Part shown: in pieces, positions 1 through 8,218 of the stretch
Position numbering within the stretch: position 1 is the first letter of the stretch
Layout: every line of letters begins with the position of its first letter
DNA from: Sphingobacterium spiritivorum
GTDB taxonomy: Bacteria > Bacteroidota > Bacteroidia > Sphingobacteriales > Sphingobacteriaceae
Direction of reading: 5' to 3'
Length of the DNA: 64,000 bases
Assembly: GCF_016724845.1 (NCBI RefSeq)
Contig: NZ_CP068082.1
Location: forward strand, 3,906,001-3,970,000
Program-made: the position numbers and the translations under genes
Notes under the pieces: generated by a model
The model's input: only the letters and a program-made list of their open reading frames with translations
Told to the model about the DNA's origin: nothing
The model's database searches: none

Positions 1-1
1 T

Positions 2-2098
2 GTCCATAAACTCATCTCGCTTGCTGATGGCGCCGGACTTGAAGCCGAGACAATCAAGCAGGCAAGAGTACTCGAAGGTTCTATGCGGAATACAGGTATT
101 CATGCCTGCGGAGTTATTATTACGCCCGATGATATCACTAATTTCGTTCCGGTTTCATTAGCGAAAGACTCCGACCTTTATGTAACGCAGTTTGATAACT
201 CCGTGGTGGAAAGTGCGGGTCTCCTGAAGATGGACTTTTTAGGGTTAAAGACACTTACCCTGATTAAAGATACTGTTGCTAACGTCAAACTGAGGCATAA
301 TCTGGATCTGGATCCGGACAATTTCCCGATAGATGATCAGTTAACATATGAGTTATTCCAACGCGGAGAGACCATCGGTGTATTCCAGTACGAGTCGCCC
401 GGTATGCAGAAGCATATGAAGGATCTCAAGCCCACTGTGTTTGCCGATCTGATTGCGATGAATGCCCTGTATCGTCCGGGGCCGATGGAGTATATCCCAA
501 GCTTTATCAAACGTAAACACGGAATAGAGCCGATTGTATACGATCTGGATGCCTGTGAAGAGTACCTGAAAGAAACATATGGTATTACCGTATATCAGGA
601 GCAGGTAATGCTACTGTCACAGAAACTCGCCGGATTCTCAAAAGGTGATGCCGACGTATTGCGTAAGGCGATGGGTAAGAAACAAAAGGCTGTACTGGAT
701 AAGATGAAGCCTAAGTTTGTAGCGCAGGCTGTAGAAAAAGGACATAATGCCAAAGTGCTGGAAAAAATCTGGACCGACTGGGAAGCTTTTGCGAGTTATG
801 CCTTCAATAAATCACACTCTACCTGTTATGCATGGGTAGCTTATCAGACAGCCTATCTGAAAGCGCATTTCCCTGCTGAATATATGGCGGCTGTATTGTC
901 CAATAATATGAATGATATCAAACAGGTGACATTCTTTATGGAAGAGTGCCGGAGAATGGGGCTGGAAGTATTAGGGCCGGATGTCAATGAATCACATTAT
1001 AAATTTACTGTAAATGATAGAGGGGCTATTCGTTTTGGAATGGGAGCCGTCAAAGGAGTAGGTGCAGGGGCTGTGGATACGATAGTACAGACTCGTGAAG
1101 GCAACCCTTATAAATCAGTATTTGATATGGCCAAGAGGATAGATCTTCGTGCTGCTAACAAAAAAGCATTCGAAAGTCTGGCTTATGCCGGAGGTTTTGA
1201 TAGTTTCAAGGATACACATCGTGCCCAGTATTTTCATGTGGACGGAGATAACTCTACCGGACTGGAAAAAGCTGTCAAGTTTGGTCAGCGTCACAAAGAA
1301 AATGAAAGTTCAGCTCAGGCGAGCCTGTTTGGAGGAGGTGGAAGTGCTGAGCTTCCGGAGCCTGTACTGGCGCCATGTCCGCAGTGGGGACTCATCGAAA
1401 AACTCAAGTACGAGAAAGATGTGATCGGTATTTACCTGACCAGTCATCCGCTTGACAACTATAAATTTGAGATCAAACATTTCTGCCAGAACAACGTAAG
1501 TGAACTCCAACTGATCAATAAAGTCAAAGCTTCAGAAGTGGAAGAGGATGTATTGCTAGAGTTCAATAAGATCAAAAATAAAGAAGTCATTATCGGAGGG
1601 ATAATTGCAGCAGCAAATCATCGTGTTTCCAAGAATGGCAAACCCTTTGGGATACTGGTTATAGAAGATTATTCGGATTCATTTGAAATGATGGTCTTCG
1701 GTGAGGATTATGTTAAATTTAAGGGCTATCTGCAGGAAGGATACTTTGTGCAGATCCGCGGATTGGTTCAGGAAAGATTCAGGCAGGTCGGAAACTGGGG
1801 TTTTGAGCTGAAAAATATCCAGTTGTTATCGGATCTTCGGGAGAAACTGGCGAAAAGTTTTACCGTACAGGTGCCTTTACAGGTTGTCAATCCTGAATTT
1901 GTACAGTTTATGAAGAACTTAATAGACGGTACGCGGGTAGAAGGACAGGATGCCAATTGTCAGTTGAAATTCAAAATTGTGGATATACAGGAAGGCTTCA
2001 ATATAGAGATGCCGGCGAAAACTATAAAAATTAACCTCACAAACGAATTTTTGGATGGGATAGAGCAGTTTGAAGGTGTTAATTATAGATTGAATTGA
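2..2098 (+). CDS. dnaE: DNA polymerase III alpha subunit, C-terminal part (5' end outside window)
   Basis: Replicative DNA polymerase catalytic subunit. The frame is open to the left edge, so the PHP domain and the first catalytic aspartates lie outside the window; the ATG at 83 is internal. Visible are the later part of the C-family polymerase core (GVFQYESPGMQKHMKDL, ALYRPGPMEYIPSFI, YQEQVMLLSQKLAGFS, FNKSHSTCYAWVAYQTAY), the helix-hairpin-helix region (IRFGMGAVKGVG) and, from about 1580 to 1820, an OB-fold domain (IIGGIIAAANHRVSKNGKPF). The order is that of DnaE, not PolC: no exonuclease domain is inserted in the visible part. The last ~90 residues resemble the poorly conserved tail of Bacteroidota DnaE. 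trxA follows after 121 bases with its own probable promoter. Family assignment is very secure. Confidence 0.97.
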   Translation, partial: VHKLISLADGAGLEAETIKQARVLEGSMRNTGIHACGVIITPDDITNFVPVSLAKDSDLYVTQFDNSVVESAGLLKMDFLGLKTLTLIKDTVANVKLRHNLDLDPDNFPIDDQLTYELFQRGETIGVFQYESPGMQKHMKDLKPTVFADLIAMNALYRPGPMEYIPSFIKRKHGIEPIVYDLDACEEYLKETYGITVYQEQVMLLSQKLAGFSKGDADVLRKAMGKKQKAVLDKMKPKFVAQAVEKGHNAKVLEKIWTDWEAFASYAFNKSHSTCYAWVAYQTAYLKAHFPAEYMAAVLSNNMNDIKQVTFFMEECRRMGLEVLGPDVNESHYKFTVNDRGAIRFGMGAVKGVGAGAVDTIVQTREGNPYKSVFDMAKRIDLRAANKKAFESLAYAGGFDSFKDTHRAQYFHVDGDNSTGLEKAVKFGQRHKENESSAQASLFGGGGSAELPEPVLAPCPQWGLIEKLKYEKDVIGIYLTSHPLDNYKFEIKHFCQNNVSELQLINKVKASEVEEDVLLEFNKIKNKEVIIGGIIAAANHRVSKNGKPFGILVIEDYSDSFEMMVFGEDYVKFKGYLQEGYFVQIRGLVQERFRQVGNWGFELKNIQLLSDLREKLAKSFTVQVPLQVVNPEFVQFMKNLIDGTRVEGQDANCQLKFKIVDIQEGFNIEMPAKTIKINLTNEFLDGIEQFEGVNYRLN

Positions 2099-2152
2099 TA
2101 CAGCATAGTTATTATTTAACCCGTCGATGACTAAAATTCAGATGACGTTGTT

Positions 2153-2160
2153 TATCTTTG
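2153..2160 (+). promoter_or_regulatory. Candidate -7 box for trxA
   Basis: TATCTTTG matches the Bacteroidota -7 consensus TAnnTTTG, 59 bases before the trxA ATG. I see no clear -33 TTG at the usual spacing, so this is a moderate call. Confidence 0.4.
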
Positions 2161-2219
2161 TTAGAGATTAAAGAGATAACCCATAATGATGTAAATCATT
2201 GTTTAAAAAAAAGATAATT

Positions 2220-2537
2220 ATGGCTTTAGAAATTACAGACAGCAATTTTGAAGAATTGGTATTAAAATCAGATAAACCGGTATTGGTAGATTTTTGGGCA
2301 GAATGGTGTGGTCCTTGCCGCATGGTAGGTCCGGTTGTAGAAGAGATCGCTAAAGAATATGAAGGTAAGGCTGTTGTCGGAAAAGTTGACGTAGATAGTA
2401 ACCCTGAAATTTCAGTTCGTTTTGGTATACGTAACATTCCTGCACTATTGTTCTTCAAAAACGGCGAGATCGTTGATAAACAAGTTGGAGCAGTACCAAA
2501 ATCAGTATTGACAGAAAAACTTAACAAGCAGTTCTAA
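2220..2537 (+). CDS. trxA: Thioredoxin
   Basis: Cytoplasmic thiol-disulfide oxidoreductase of 105 residues, the usual TrxA length. The redox motif WCGPC sits at residues 29-33 after the beta-strand PVLVDFWAE. The cis-proline loop is NIPALLFF and the family-typical aspartate is in VDFWAEWC. The open frame can be extended upstream to a TTG at 2199, but the ATG at 2220 gives the standard thioredoxin N-terminus (MALEITDSNFEELV) and the upstream extension is lysine-rich and unconserved, so I chose 2220. There is no signal peptide, so it is not a periplasmic paralogue. It is a single-gene unit between dnaE and a strong terminator. Confidence 0.96.
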   Translation: MALEITDSNFEELVLKSDKPVLVDFWAEWCGPCRMVGPVVEEIAKEYEGKAVVGKVDVDSNPEISVRFGIRNIPALLFFKNGEIVDKQVGAVPKSVLTEKLNKQF

Positions 2538-2561
2538 GAAATAGAAGGTTTTTAACCTTAG

Positions 2562-2595
2562 AAAGGAGATGATCAATGATCATCTCCTTTTTTTT
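2562..2595 (+). terminator. Rho-independent terminator after trxA
   Basis: A perfect 13-bp stem (2562-2574 with 2578-2590), 3-base loop AAT, followed by a run of T to 2595. Confidence 0.9.
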
Positions 2596-2681
2596 GTTGC
2601 CAATTTTATCTTTATTGATGAATTTTATTTTGAATATGATTATATTTTTGAATATTTTTTGAAAAAAATATACTTTTTTTA

Positions 2682-2711
2682 TTGTTTTTTTAATGAATTA
2701 ATATATTTTTG
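2682..2711 (+). promoter_or_regulatory. Candidate promoter of amt
   Basis: TTG at 2682-2684, a 19-base spacer, and TATTTTTG at 2704-2711 fit the Bacteroidota sigma-ABfr layout (-33 TTG, -7 TAnnTTTG). The amt ATG is 26 bases after the -7 box. The region is extremely AT-rich, so chance matches are possible. Confidence 0.5.
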
Positions 2712-2737
2712 AGTAATTATAAAGCGTAATATTAAAT

Positions 2738-4051
2738 ATGAAAAGTAAAAAGTCTGTTTTTCCGCTGATTTTTATGGTGGGGGTTTTGATCTTAGCTCTG
2801 ATTTTCCCTTCAGTTCCTGTTAGTGGTAGTGATTTTGAATATTCAGGTGCGGATACAGCCTGGATGTTGACATCTACGGCTCTGGTTTTGATTATGACTC
2901 CGGGTTTAGCTTATTTTTATGGAGGAATGGTGAAAAAGAAGAATGTAATCTCTACGATGTTGCAGAGTTTTATTTGTATGGCAGTAGTGGCGGTGATATG
3001 GGTTGTATTTGGTTTCAGTCTGGTGTTTGGTACCTCGATTGGTGGTATTATAGGTGATCCACGTACCTATTTTATGTTTGAGCATGTGATAGGAGGTAAG
3101 CCCTGGCCGGGCGCACCAACCATTCCGTTTACCTTATTTGCGATGTATCAGCTTAAATTTGCAATTATTACTCCTGCATTGATAACAGGTGCTGTGGCCG
3201 AACGTATCCGTTTTACCTCTTATATTTTATTTATCTGTTTGTTTTTTATTTTTATTTATGCTCCGCTGGCGCATGCTACCTGGCATCCGGATGGTGTGCT
3301 TTTCAAGCTTGGCGTCCTGGATTTTGCAGGTGGTACAGTTGTACATATGTCTGCAGGACTGACTGCATTAGCTGCAGCGATCTATCTTAAACAGGGTAAA
3401 GATTTTCATGCCCATAATCCGGCACGCATTACATATGTGATGCTGGGTACGGGGATGTTATGGTTCGGATGGTTTGGATTCAATGCCGGTTCAGCTTTCG
3501 GAGCCAATGCGCTGGCTGCTACAGCACTGGCGACTACTTCCGCAGCCTCAGGTGCAGCGGCATTGATGTGGATATTTTTTGATGCAGCAAGAGGGATTAA
3601 ACCATCTGCGATGGGGACTTGTATCGGCGCCGTAGTAGGACTGGTTGCTATTACACCTGCTGCAGGATTCGTGACCGTACCACATTCCCTGATTATTGGT
3701 GCTGTAGCAGCACTTATCAGTCGGATGGTCGTCGATTGGAGAACCAAATCACGTGTGGATGATACGCTTGATGTATTTCCGTGTCACGGATTAGGTGGTA
3801 TGGTGGGGATGCTACTTACCGGAATATTTGCTACTAAAGCGATAAACGGGGCTGTAGAGCATGACGGATTGTTTTTCGGAGAGACTACGCTTTTTTTTGC
3901 GCATGTGATAGGTTTGGTAGGAGCGACTCTTTTTACATTGATACTGGCTTTTGTACTTTTAAAACTGACAGACCTGATCTCTCCGTTGCGGGTGAGCGAA
4001 GAAGAAGAAGAAATCGGACTTGATCTTTCTCAGCATAATGAGAAATTATAA
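2738..4051 (+). CDS. amt: Ammonium transporter, Amt/MEP/Rh family
   Basis: Inner-membrane channel for ammonium/ammonia uptake, 437 residues, about 11-12 hydrophobic segments. An N-terminal hydrophobic stretch ending near PVSGSDF looks like a signal peptide, as in other Amt proteins, placing the N-terminus of the mature protein outside. The twin pore histidines are visible: H203 in the Amt signature region (DFAGGTVVHMSAGL) and H350 in DVFPCHGLGGMVGML. The entry region TPGLAYFYGGMV is also typical. No glnB/glnK PII gene lies next to it, although amt is commonly paired with one. It is flanked by terminators on both sides and so is probably transcribed alone, perhaps in response to nitrogen supply (inference). 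Confidence 0.96.
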   Translation: MKSKKSVFPLIFMVGVLILALIFPSVPVSGSDFEYSGADTAWMLTSTALVLIMTPGLAYFYGGMVKKKNVISTMLQSFICMAVVAVIWVVFGFSLVFGTSIGGIIGDPRTYFMFEHVIGGKPWPGAPTIPFTLFAMYQLKFAIITPALITGAVAERIRFTSYILFICLFFIFIYAPLAHATWHPDGVLFKLGVLDFAGGTVVHMSAGLTALAAAIYLKQGKDFHAHNPARITYVMLGTGMLWFGWFGFNAGSAFGANALAATALATTSAASGAAALMWIFFDAARGIKPSAMGTCIGAVVGLVAITPAAGFVTVPHSLIIGAVAALISRMVVDWRTKSRVDDTLDVFPCHGLGGMVGMLLTGIFATKAINGAVEHDGLFFGETTLFFAHVIGLVGATLFTLILAFVLLKLTDLISPLRVSEEEEEIGLDLSQHNEKL

Positions 4052-4077
4052 TATAGCTTAAGACTAACATCCGCAAT

Positions 4078-4112
4078 CCCCTGTAAATCATCCGATATAC
4101 AGGGGTATTTTG
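4078..4112 (+). terminator. Terminator after amt
   Basis: 8-bp stem CCCCTGTA (4078-4085) with TACAGGGG (4098-4105), then a T-rich tail. Confidence 0.75.
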
Positions 4113-4182
4113 TGTTGGATAAGAAATGACATTGCGAAAACTTTAGAAAGACTTTTTATGAAATATTTTCTTAAATAATATG

Positions 4183-4190
4183 TAACTTTG
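4183..4190 (+). promoter_or_regulatory. Candidate -7 box for the PurF-family gene
   Basis: TAACTTTG matches TAnnTTTG and lies 17 bases before the ATG at 4208. There is no convincing -33 element. The short leader leaves little room for leader-based control. Confidence 0.45.
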
Positions 4191-4207
4191 CGTCATCAAA
4201 TCAAGCT

Positions 4208-6118
4208 ATGAGTGACGCTATAAAACACGAGTGCGGAATTGCACTTATTCGATTGTTAAAACCCCTCTCTTATTATCAGGAAAAATACGGTACGCCCTAT
4301 TACGGGATTAATAAGCTGTATCTATTAATGGAAAAACAGCACAATCGCGGACAAGATGGTGCTGGTATTGCGACGATCAAATTTGATACGCAACCTGGTA
4401 ACCGTTACATCAGCCGTTATAGAGCAATGGGTTCATCTGCTGTGGCAGATATCTTCGAATATGTTCAGAAGAAATTTGCTGCCGTTCAGAAGGCATATCC
4501 TAAAGAATCGAAAGATACAACCTGGCTGAAAGAGCATGTAAGCTTTACCGGTGAAGTGCTTTTGGGACATTTGAGATATGGAACTCACGGAAAAAACAGT
4601 ATTGAGAGCTGTCATCCTTTCCTGAGACAGAATAACTGGATGAGCCGTAATCTGGTTGTAGCCGGAAATTTTAATATGACCAATGTGGATGAGTTGTTGC
4701 AACAACTGTATGAGTTGGGACAGCATCCAAAGGAGAAAGCGGATACGGTAACTGTATTGGAAAAAATCGGACACTTCTTGGACGATGAAAATCAGGAGTT
4801 ATTTGATAAGTTTAAAAAAGAAGACTACTCTAATGTGGAAATCAGTTCACTGATTGCCAAAAATCTGGATGTAGCCAAAATATTAACCCGTTCTGCCAAA
4901 ACCTGGGATGGGGGATATACTATTGCTGGTATATTTGGTCACGGTGATGCTTTTGTTATGCGTGATCCGGCAGGTATCAGACCGGCATTCTATTATCAGG
5001 ATGAAGAAATACTTGTTGTTGCTTCAGAAAGACCGGTAATACAGACTGCTTTTAATATTCCGATTGGAAGTGTTAAAGAAATCAAGCCAGGACATGCACT
5101 CATTGCGAAAAAGGATGGTACTGTCACAGAAGAGATGTTTCGCCAGCCGGTTGAGAAAAAATCATGTTCATTTGAACGTATTTACTTTTCCCGCGGTTCT
5201 GACGCAGATATTTACAAGGAACGTAAAGAATTGGGCCGTCTCCTGACTCCGTTGGTGTTGGAATCTATAAATTACGATATCAAAAATACCGTATTTTCTT
5301 TTATACCTAATACTGCTGAAGTTTCATACTACGGTATGACTGAGGGTGTAAATGCATATGTGCGTGATCTTCAGAAACAGGCTTTACTAAACCGGGAGGA
5401 TAAAATTTCGGATACAGAACTGGAAGAAGTACTGAGTATGGCGCCACGTTTTGAAAAGTTAAATGTAAAAGATGCTAAATTAAGAACGTTTATTACACAA
5501 GATGCAGACCGTACAGATATGGTACAGCATGTGTACGATACGACTTATGGTATCGTCAGAGATGATAAAGATACAATAGTAGCTATAGATGATTCTATCG
5601 TAAGAGGAACGACATTAAAACAGAGTATTCTGACGATTCTGGATCGTTTGAATCCGAAGAAGATTGTTATCGTTTCATCTGCACCACAGATCCGTTACCC
5701 GGATTGTTATGGTATCGATATGTCACGTATGGGCGAGTTTGTAGCATTTGAAGCTGCAATTAACCTGTTAAAGCAACGTGGACTGGCACACATTATTGAT
5801 GAAGTTTATCAGAAGTGTGTAGCTTCTCTGACAAAAGATAAAGAAGAAATTGAGAATTATGTAAAGGCAATCTATGCGCCGTTTACAAATGAAGAAATTT
5901 CAGCTGAAATTGCGAAAATCATCAAACCTCACCATTTGAAAGCAGATGTAGAAGTTATCTTCCAGACATTGGAGAACCTGCATACAGCTATCCCTGATCA
6001 TAAAGGAGATTGGTATTTTTCAGGAGATTATCCGACTCCTGGAGGAAACAAAGTTGTGAATAAAGCTTTTATGAACTGGGTTGAAGGTAAAAATGTAAGA
6101 GCCTATTTCAGCAACTAA
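4208..6118 (+). CDS. PurF-family glutamine amidotransferase/phosphoribosyltransferase, 636-residue form
   Basis: Two-domain protein of the amidophosphoribosyltransferase type, which makes phosphoribosylamine from PRPP and glutamine in the first step of purine synthesis. The N-terminal class II glutaminase has C9 in KHECGIAL, implying removal of a short propeptide as in the Bacillus-type enzyme, then HNRGQDGAG and GHLRYGTHG. The PRPP-binding loop is IDDSIVRGTT, around residues 460-469. It is much longer than ordinary PurF (about 470-500 residues), with insertions in the glutaminase half and a roughly 100-residue C-terminal extension. The usual HNGNLTN oxyanion segment reads GNFNMTN, so the asparagine is kept but the following glycine is phenylalanine. 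Bacteroidota often carry such a long form beside a normal PurF; whether this one is the purine enzyme or a paralogue cannot be decided here, so I give no symbol. Confidence 0.88.
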   Translation: MSDAIKHECGIALIRLLKPLSYYQEKYGTPYYGINKLYLLMEKQHNRGQDGAGIATIKFDTQPGNRYISRYRAMGSSAVADIFEYVQKKFAAVQKAYPKESKDTTWLKEHVSFTGEVLLGHLRYGTHGKNSIESCHPFLRQNNWMSRNLVVAGNFNMTNVDELLQQLYELGQHPKEKADTVTVLEKIGHFLDDENQELFDKFKKEDYSNVEISSLIAKNLDVAKILTRSAKTWDGGYTIAGIFGHGDAFVMRDPAGIRPAFYYQDEEILVVASERPVIQTAFNIPIGSVKEIKPGHALIAKKDGTVTEEMFRQPVEKKSCSFERIYFSRGSDADIYKERKELGRLLTPLVLESINYDIKNTVFSFIPNTAEVSYYGMTEGVNAYVRDLQKQALLNREDKISDTELEEVLSMAPRFEKLNVKDAKLRTFITQDADRTDMVQHVYDTTYGIVRDDKDTIVAIDDSIVRGTTLKQSILTILDRLNPKKIVIVSSAPQIRYPDCYGIDMSRMGEFVAFEAAINLLKQRGLAHIIDEVYQKCVASLTKDKEEIENYVKAIYAPFTNEEISAEIAKIIKPHHLKADVEVIFQTLENLHTAIPDHKGDWYFSGDYPTPGGNKVVNKAFMNWVEGKNVRAYFSN

Positions 6119-6138
6119 CAAAATATAAGAATTTATCA

Positions 6139-6176
6139 AAAAGGTCTTATGCAATGCAGCGTAAGACCTTTTTTGT
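6139..6176 (+). terminator. Terminator after the PurF-family gene
   Basis: 11-bp stem AAAAGGTCTTA (6139-6149) with TAAGACCTTTT (6162-6172), extended by weaker pairs inside, then TTTTG. It lies between convergent genes and may serve both. Confidence 0.85.
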
Positions 6177-6198
6177 TTAATGTTATGATGTAATCTTA

Positions 6199-6678
6199 TT
6201 AAAGCTGGTTTTGAAGCGCCTCTGGATCGTATCGCATACTATAAAGGTCGTAACCCGGAGCCCAGTAATCTTTGGCTATTTTGGTAAGTACAAACCCGTT
6301 CTTTTCATAAAACCTATAAACAAGTTGGGATGTCCTGACAGTTATTTTCTGAATGTGATAGGTGTTCTGTAATTCCTTGATCCGGTATTTAAGTAATGCA
6401 CTTCCTATGGATTGTCCCTGGAAATCCGGGTGAAGAATATCCCAACTAATCTTTCCGACCGTTTTATCTTCAGCGAAGTTGATACCTCCGCATCCGATAA
6501 TCAGTCCGTTAGATTCCACAACATAATAGTGGTCTATTTCATGTTGAAGGTAATGGATCAGATCGACTTCCTCTTCCGAAGAAAAATATTCAGGTGTATT
6601 GAGACGTAATAATCCGATGACAGGAGACTGATCATCTGCCTTGTATTCTCTGATGATAAATGTTGCTTTTTCGGTCAT
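6199..6678 (-). CDS. GNAT-family N-acetyltransferase
   Basis: 159-residue single-domain GNAT protein that would transfer an acetyl group from acetyl-CoA to an amine. Motif A, which binds the CoA pyrophosphate, is HPDFQGQSIGSALLKYRI (Q-x-x-G-x-G/A pattern). The C-terminal motif B region is VRTSQLVYRFYEKNGF, typical of the fold. The substrate cannot be read from sequence. It lies downstream of asnA on the same strand but is separated from it by a perfect hairpin, so co-transcription is uncertain. No signal peptide or membrane segment is seen. Confidence 0.87.
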   Translation of the reverse strand: MTEKATFIIREYKADDQSPVIGLLRLNTPEYFSSEEEVDLIHYLQHEIDHYYVVESNGLIIGCGGINFAEDKTVGKISWDILHPDFQGQSIGSALLKYRIKELQNTYHIQKITVRTSQLVYRFYEKNGFVLTKIAKDYWAPGYDLYSMRYDPEALQNQL

Positions 6679-6696
6679 TTGTATTTATGTATAATG

Positions 6697-6727
6697 ACAT
6701 AAGGTCTGAACGGATCAGACCTTATGT
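6697..6727 (-). terminator. Hairpin between asnA and the GNAT gene
   Basis: Perfect 13-bp stem (6697-6709 with 6715-6727), loop ACGGA. On the minus strand it lies just after the asnA stop. The tail is only mildly T-rich, so it may be a leaky terminator or an attenuating hairpin. Confidence 0.55.
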
Positions 6728-6740
6728 TTATAACCTCAGA

Positions 6741-7748
6741 CTACAGAATATTGATTCCCTGAATTCTAAGATTTTCTTTTTCCTGCTCATCCCAGATACT
6801 GACCTGTACTTCACCTATATGCGATTTCTTAAGCATAAACATACAGACTCTGGATTGGCCTATCCCTCCGCCTATGGATTCAGGAAGATGTCCGTCAAGG
6901 AGCATTTTATGAAAAGTAAGTGATGCTCTTTCTGTATTATTGCGGATTTCGAGCTGATATTGCAATGCTTTTTTATCTACGCGTATACCCATAGATGAAA
7001 GTTCAAATGCGCTGTTGAGAACAGGATTCCAGACAAGAATATCTCCATTCAGGCCGTTGTAACCGTTTTCATTTACACTGCTCCAGTCGTCATAATCGGC
7101 AGCGCGTCCGTCATGTGCTTTTCCATTGCTTAGTTCGCCACCGATACCATACAGGAATACAGCACCAAATTCTTTGGTGATTGCATTTTCTCTTTCTTTT
7201 GGAGTGAATGCAGGATATTTCTGCAATAATTCTTCTGAAGAGATAAATGTGATGGTATCCGGTAGAATAGCTTTAATCGCCGGATATTGTTTTTCGACCT
7301 GATGTTCTGTGAATTTTAAAGATTCATAAATTCTCACCACCGTCTCTTTAAGGTAATTCAGATTACGGTGTTCAGGCAAAATTACTTTTTCCCAATCCCA
7401 CTGGTCTACGTAGATCGAATGGATAGGAGTATAATCTTCGTCCGGACGTAAGGCACGCATATCTGTAAGAATACCTTCTCCTGGAAGCATGTCCAGTTCA
7501 CGGAGACGTAGTCTTTTCCATTTTGCCAGTGAATGTACGACGACAGCAAGGCGCTCTTCCAGTGCTTTGATTGGAAAAGCTACAGGACGTTCTATGCCGT
7601 TCAGATCATCGTTGATACCTGTACCGTCCAGTACCACCAGAGGTGAGGAAATCGGTATTAAATTTAAATTGTGTTTTAACTGTTGTGAAAAAGTGTCTTT
7701 AACAAAACTAATAGCCACTTCTGTTTTCAGTAGTTCTCTTCCTTCCAT
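6741..7748 (-). CDS. asnA: Aspartate--ammonia ligase (asparagine synthetase A)
   Basis: Makes asparagine from aspartate, ATP and free ammonia in the cytoplasm. The 335 residues match the usual ~330 of AsnA. The fold is that of class II aminoacyl-tRNA synthetases. Family segments are visible throughout: VVLDGTGINDDLNG, ERPVAFPIKAL, VVVHSLAKWKRLRL, GILTDMRALRPDED, HSIYVDQWDWE, and the C-terminal GGGIGQSRVCMFML carrying the class II motif 3 arginine. The ATG at 7748 gives the typical N-terminus. It depends on ammonia, not glutamine, which fits the nearby ammonium transporter, although the two are not in one operon. A 470-base divergent gap separates it from the DUF6377 regulator. Confidence 0.96.
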   Translation of the reverse strand: MEGRELLKTEVAISFVKDTFSQQLKHNLNLIPISSPLVVLDGTGINDDLNGIERPVAFPIKALEERLAVVVHSLAKWKRLRLRELDMLPGEGILTDMRALRPDEDYTPIHSIYVDQWDWEKVILPEHRNLNYLKETVVRIYESLKFTEHQVEKQYPAIKAILPDTITFISSEELLQKYPAFTPKERENAITKEFGAVFLYGIGGELSNGKAHDGRAADYDDWSSVNENGYNGLNGDILVWNPVLNSAFELSSMGIRVDKKALQYQLEIRNNTERASLTFHKMLLDGHLPESIGGGIGQSRVCMFMLKKSHIGEVQVSIWDEQEKENLRIQGINIL

Positions 7749-8218
7749 GAAGTATATTTTTATTAAAAATGCCTTTTCTTAAAAAAGACATTCGATTGTG
7801 GATTTATCTCCAGATCATAATGTAGATTGCATTCAAACCTAAGTTTTACTTTGTTCCCTTTATGATGTGAAACCTCATATTATTACGTTAACAAAAATAG
7901 TATAATTTAATTCAAATGGAAGTTTTGTTGATAATATTATTTTAATGCTGTTGTATTATTGATTAATTTTTAACGAGAGGCCAGATTTCTACGATACTTT
8001 CTTATTGACTTAATAAAATCAAACTCCATGTAAAATCCCTATCTTTGAATGTATTTATATTGCATTTCAGCGTGTTTTCGTAGATATAGGACCTTAATAA
8101 GATGTGAAGCTCTGAGATTCAGGATCGTAAGATTGCAAAGGAACCGAATTCTTGTCATTACCATATCGTAATTACACACAAACCCATTTATTGAGTAACC
8201 AAAAAGATTAATCCCTTA
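7749..8218. other. Divergent intergenic region, asnA / glycan regulator
   Basis: 470 bases without a credible gene. Two -7 box candidates of the TAnnTTTG type are visible: TATTTTTG on the minus strand (7892-7899), facing asnA, and TATCTTTG on the plus strand (8040-8047), facing the gene at 8219. Neither has a clear -33 element. Both would leave leaders of more than 100 bases. I see no riboswitch fold that I recognise. Confidence 0.4.
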
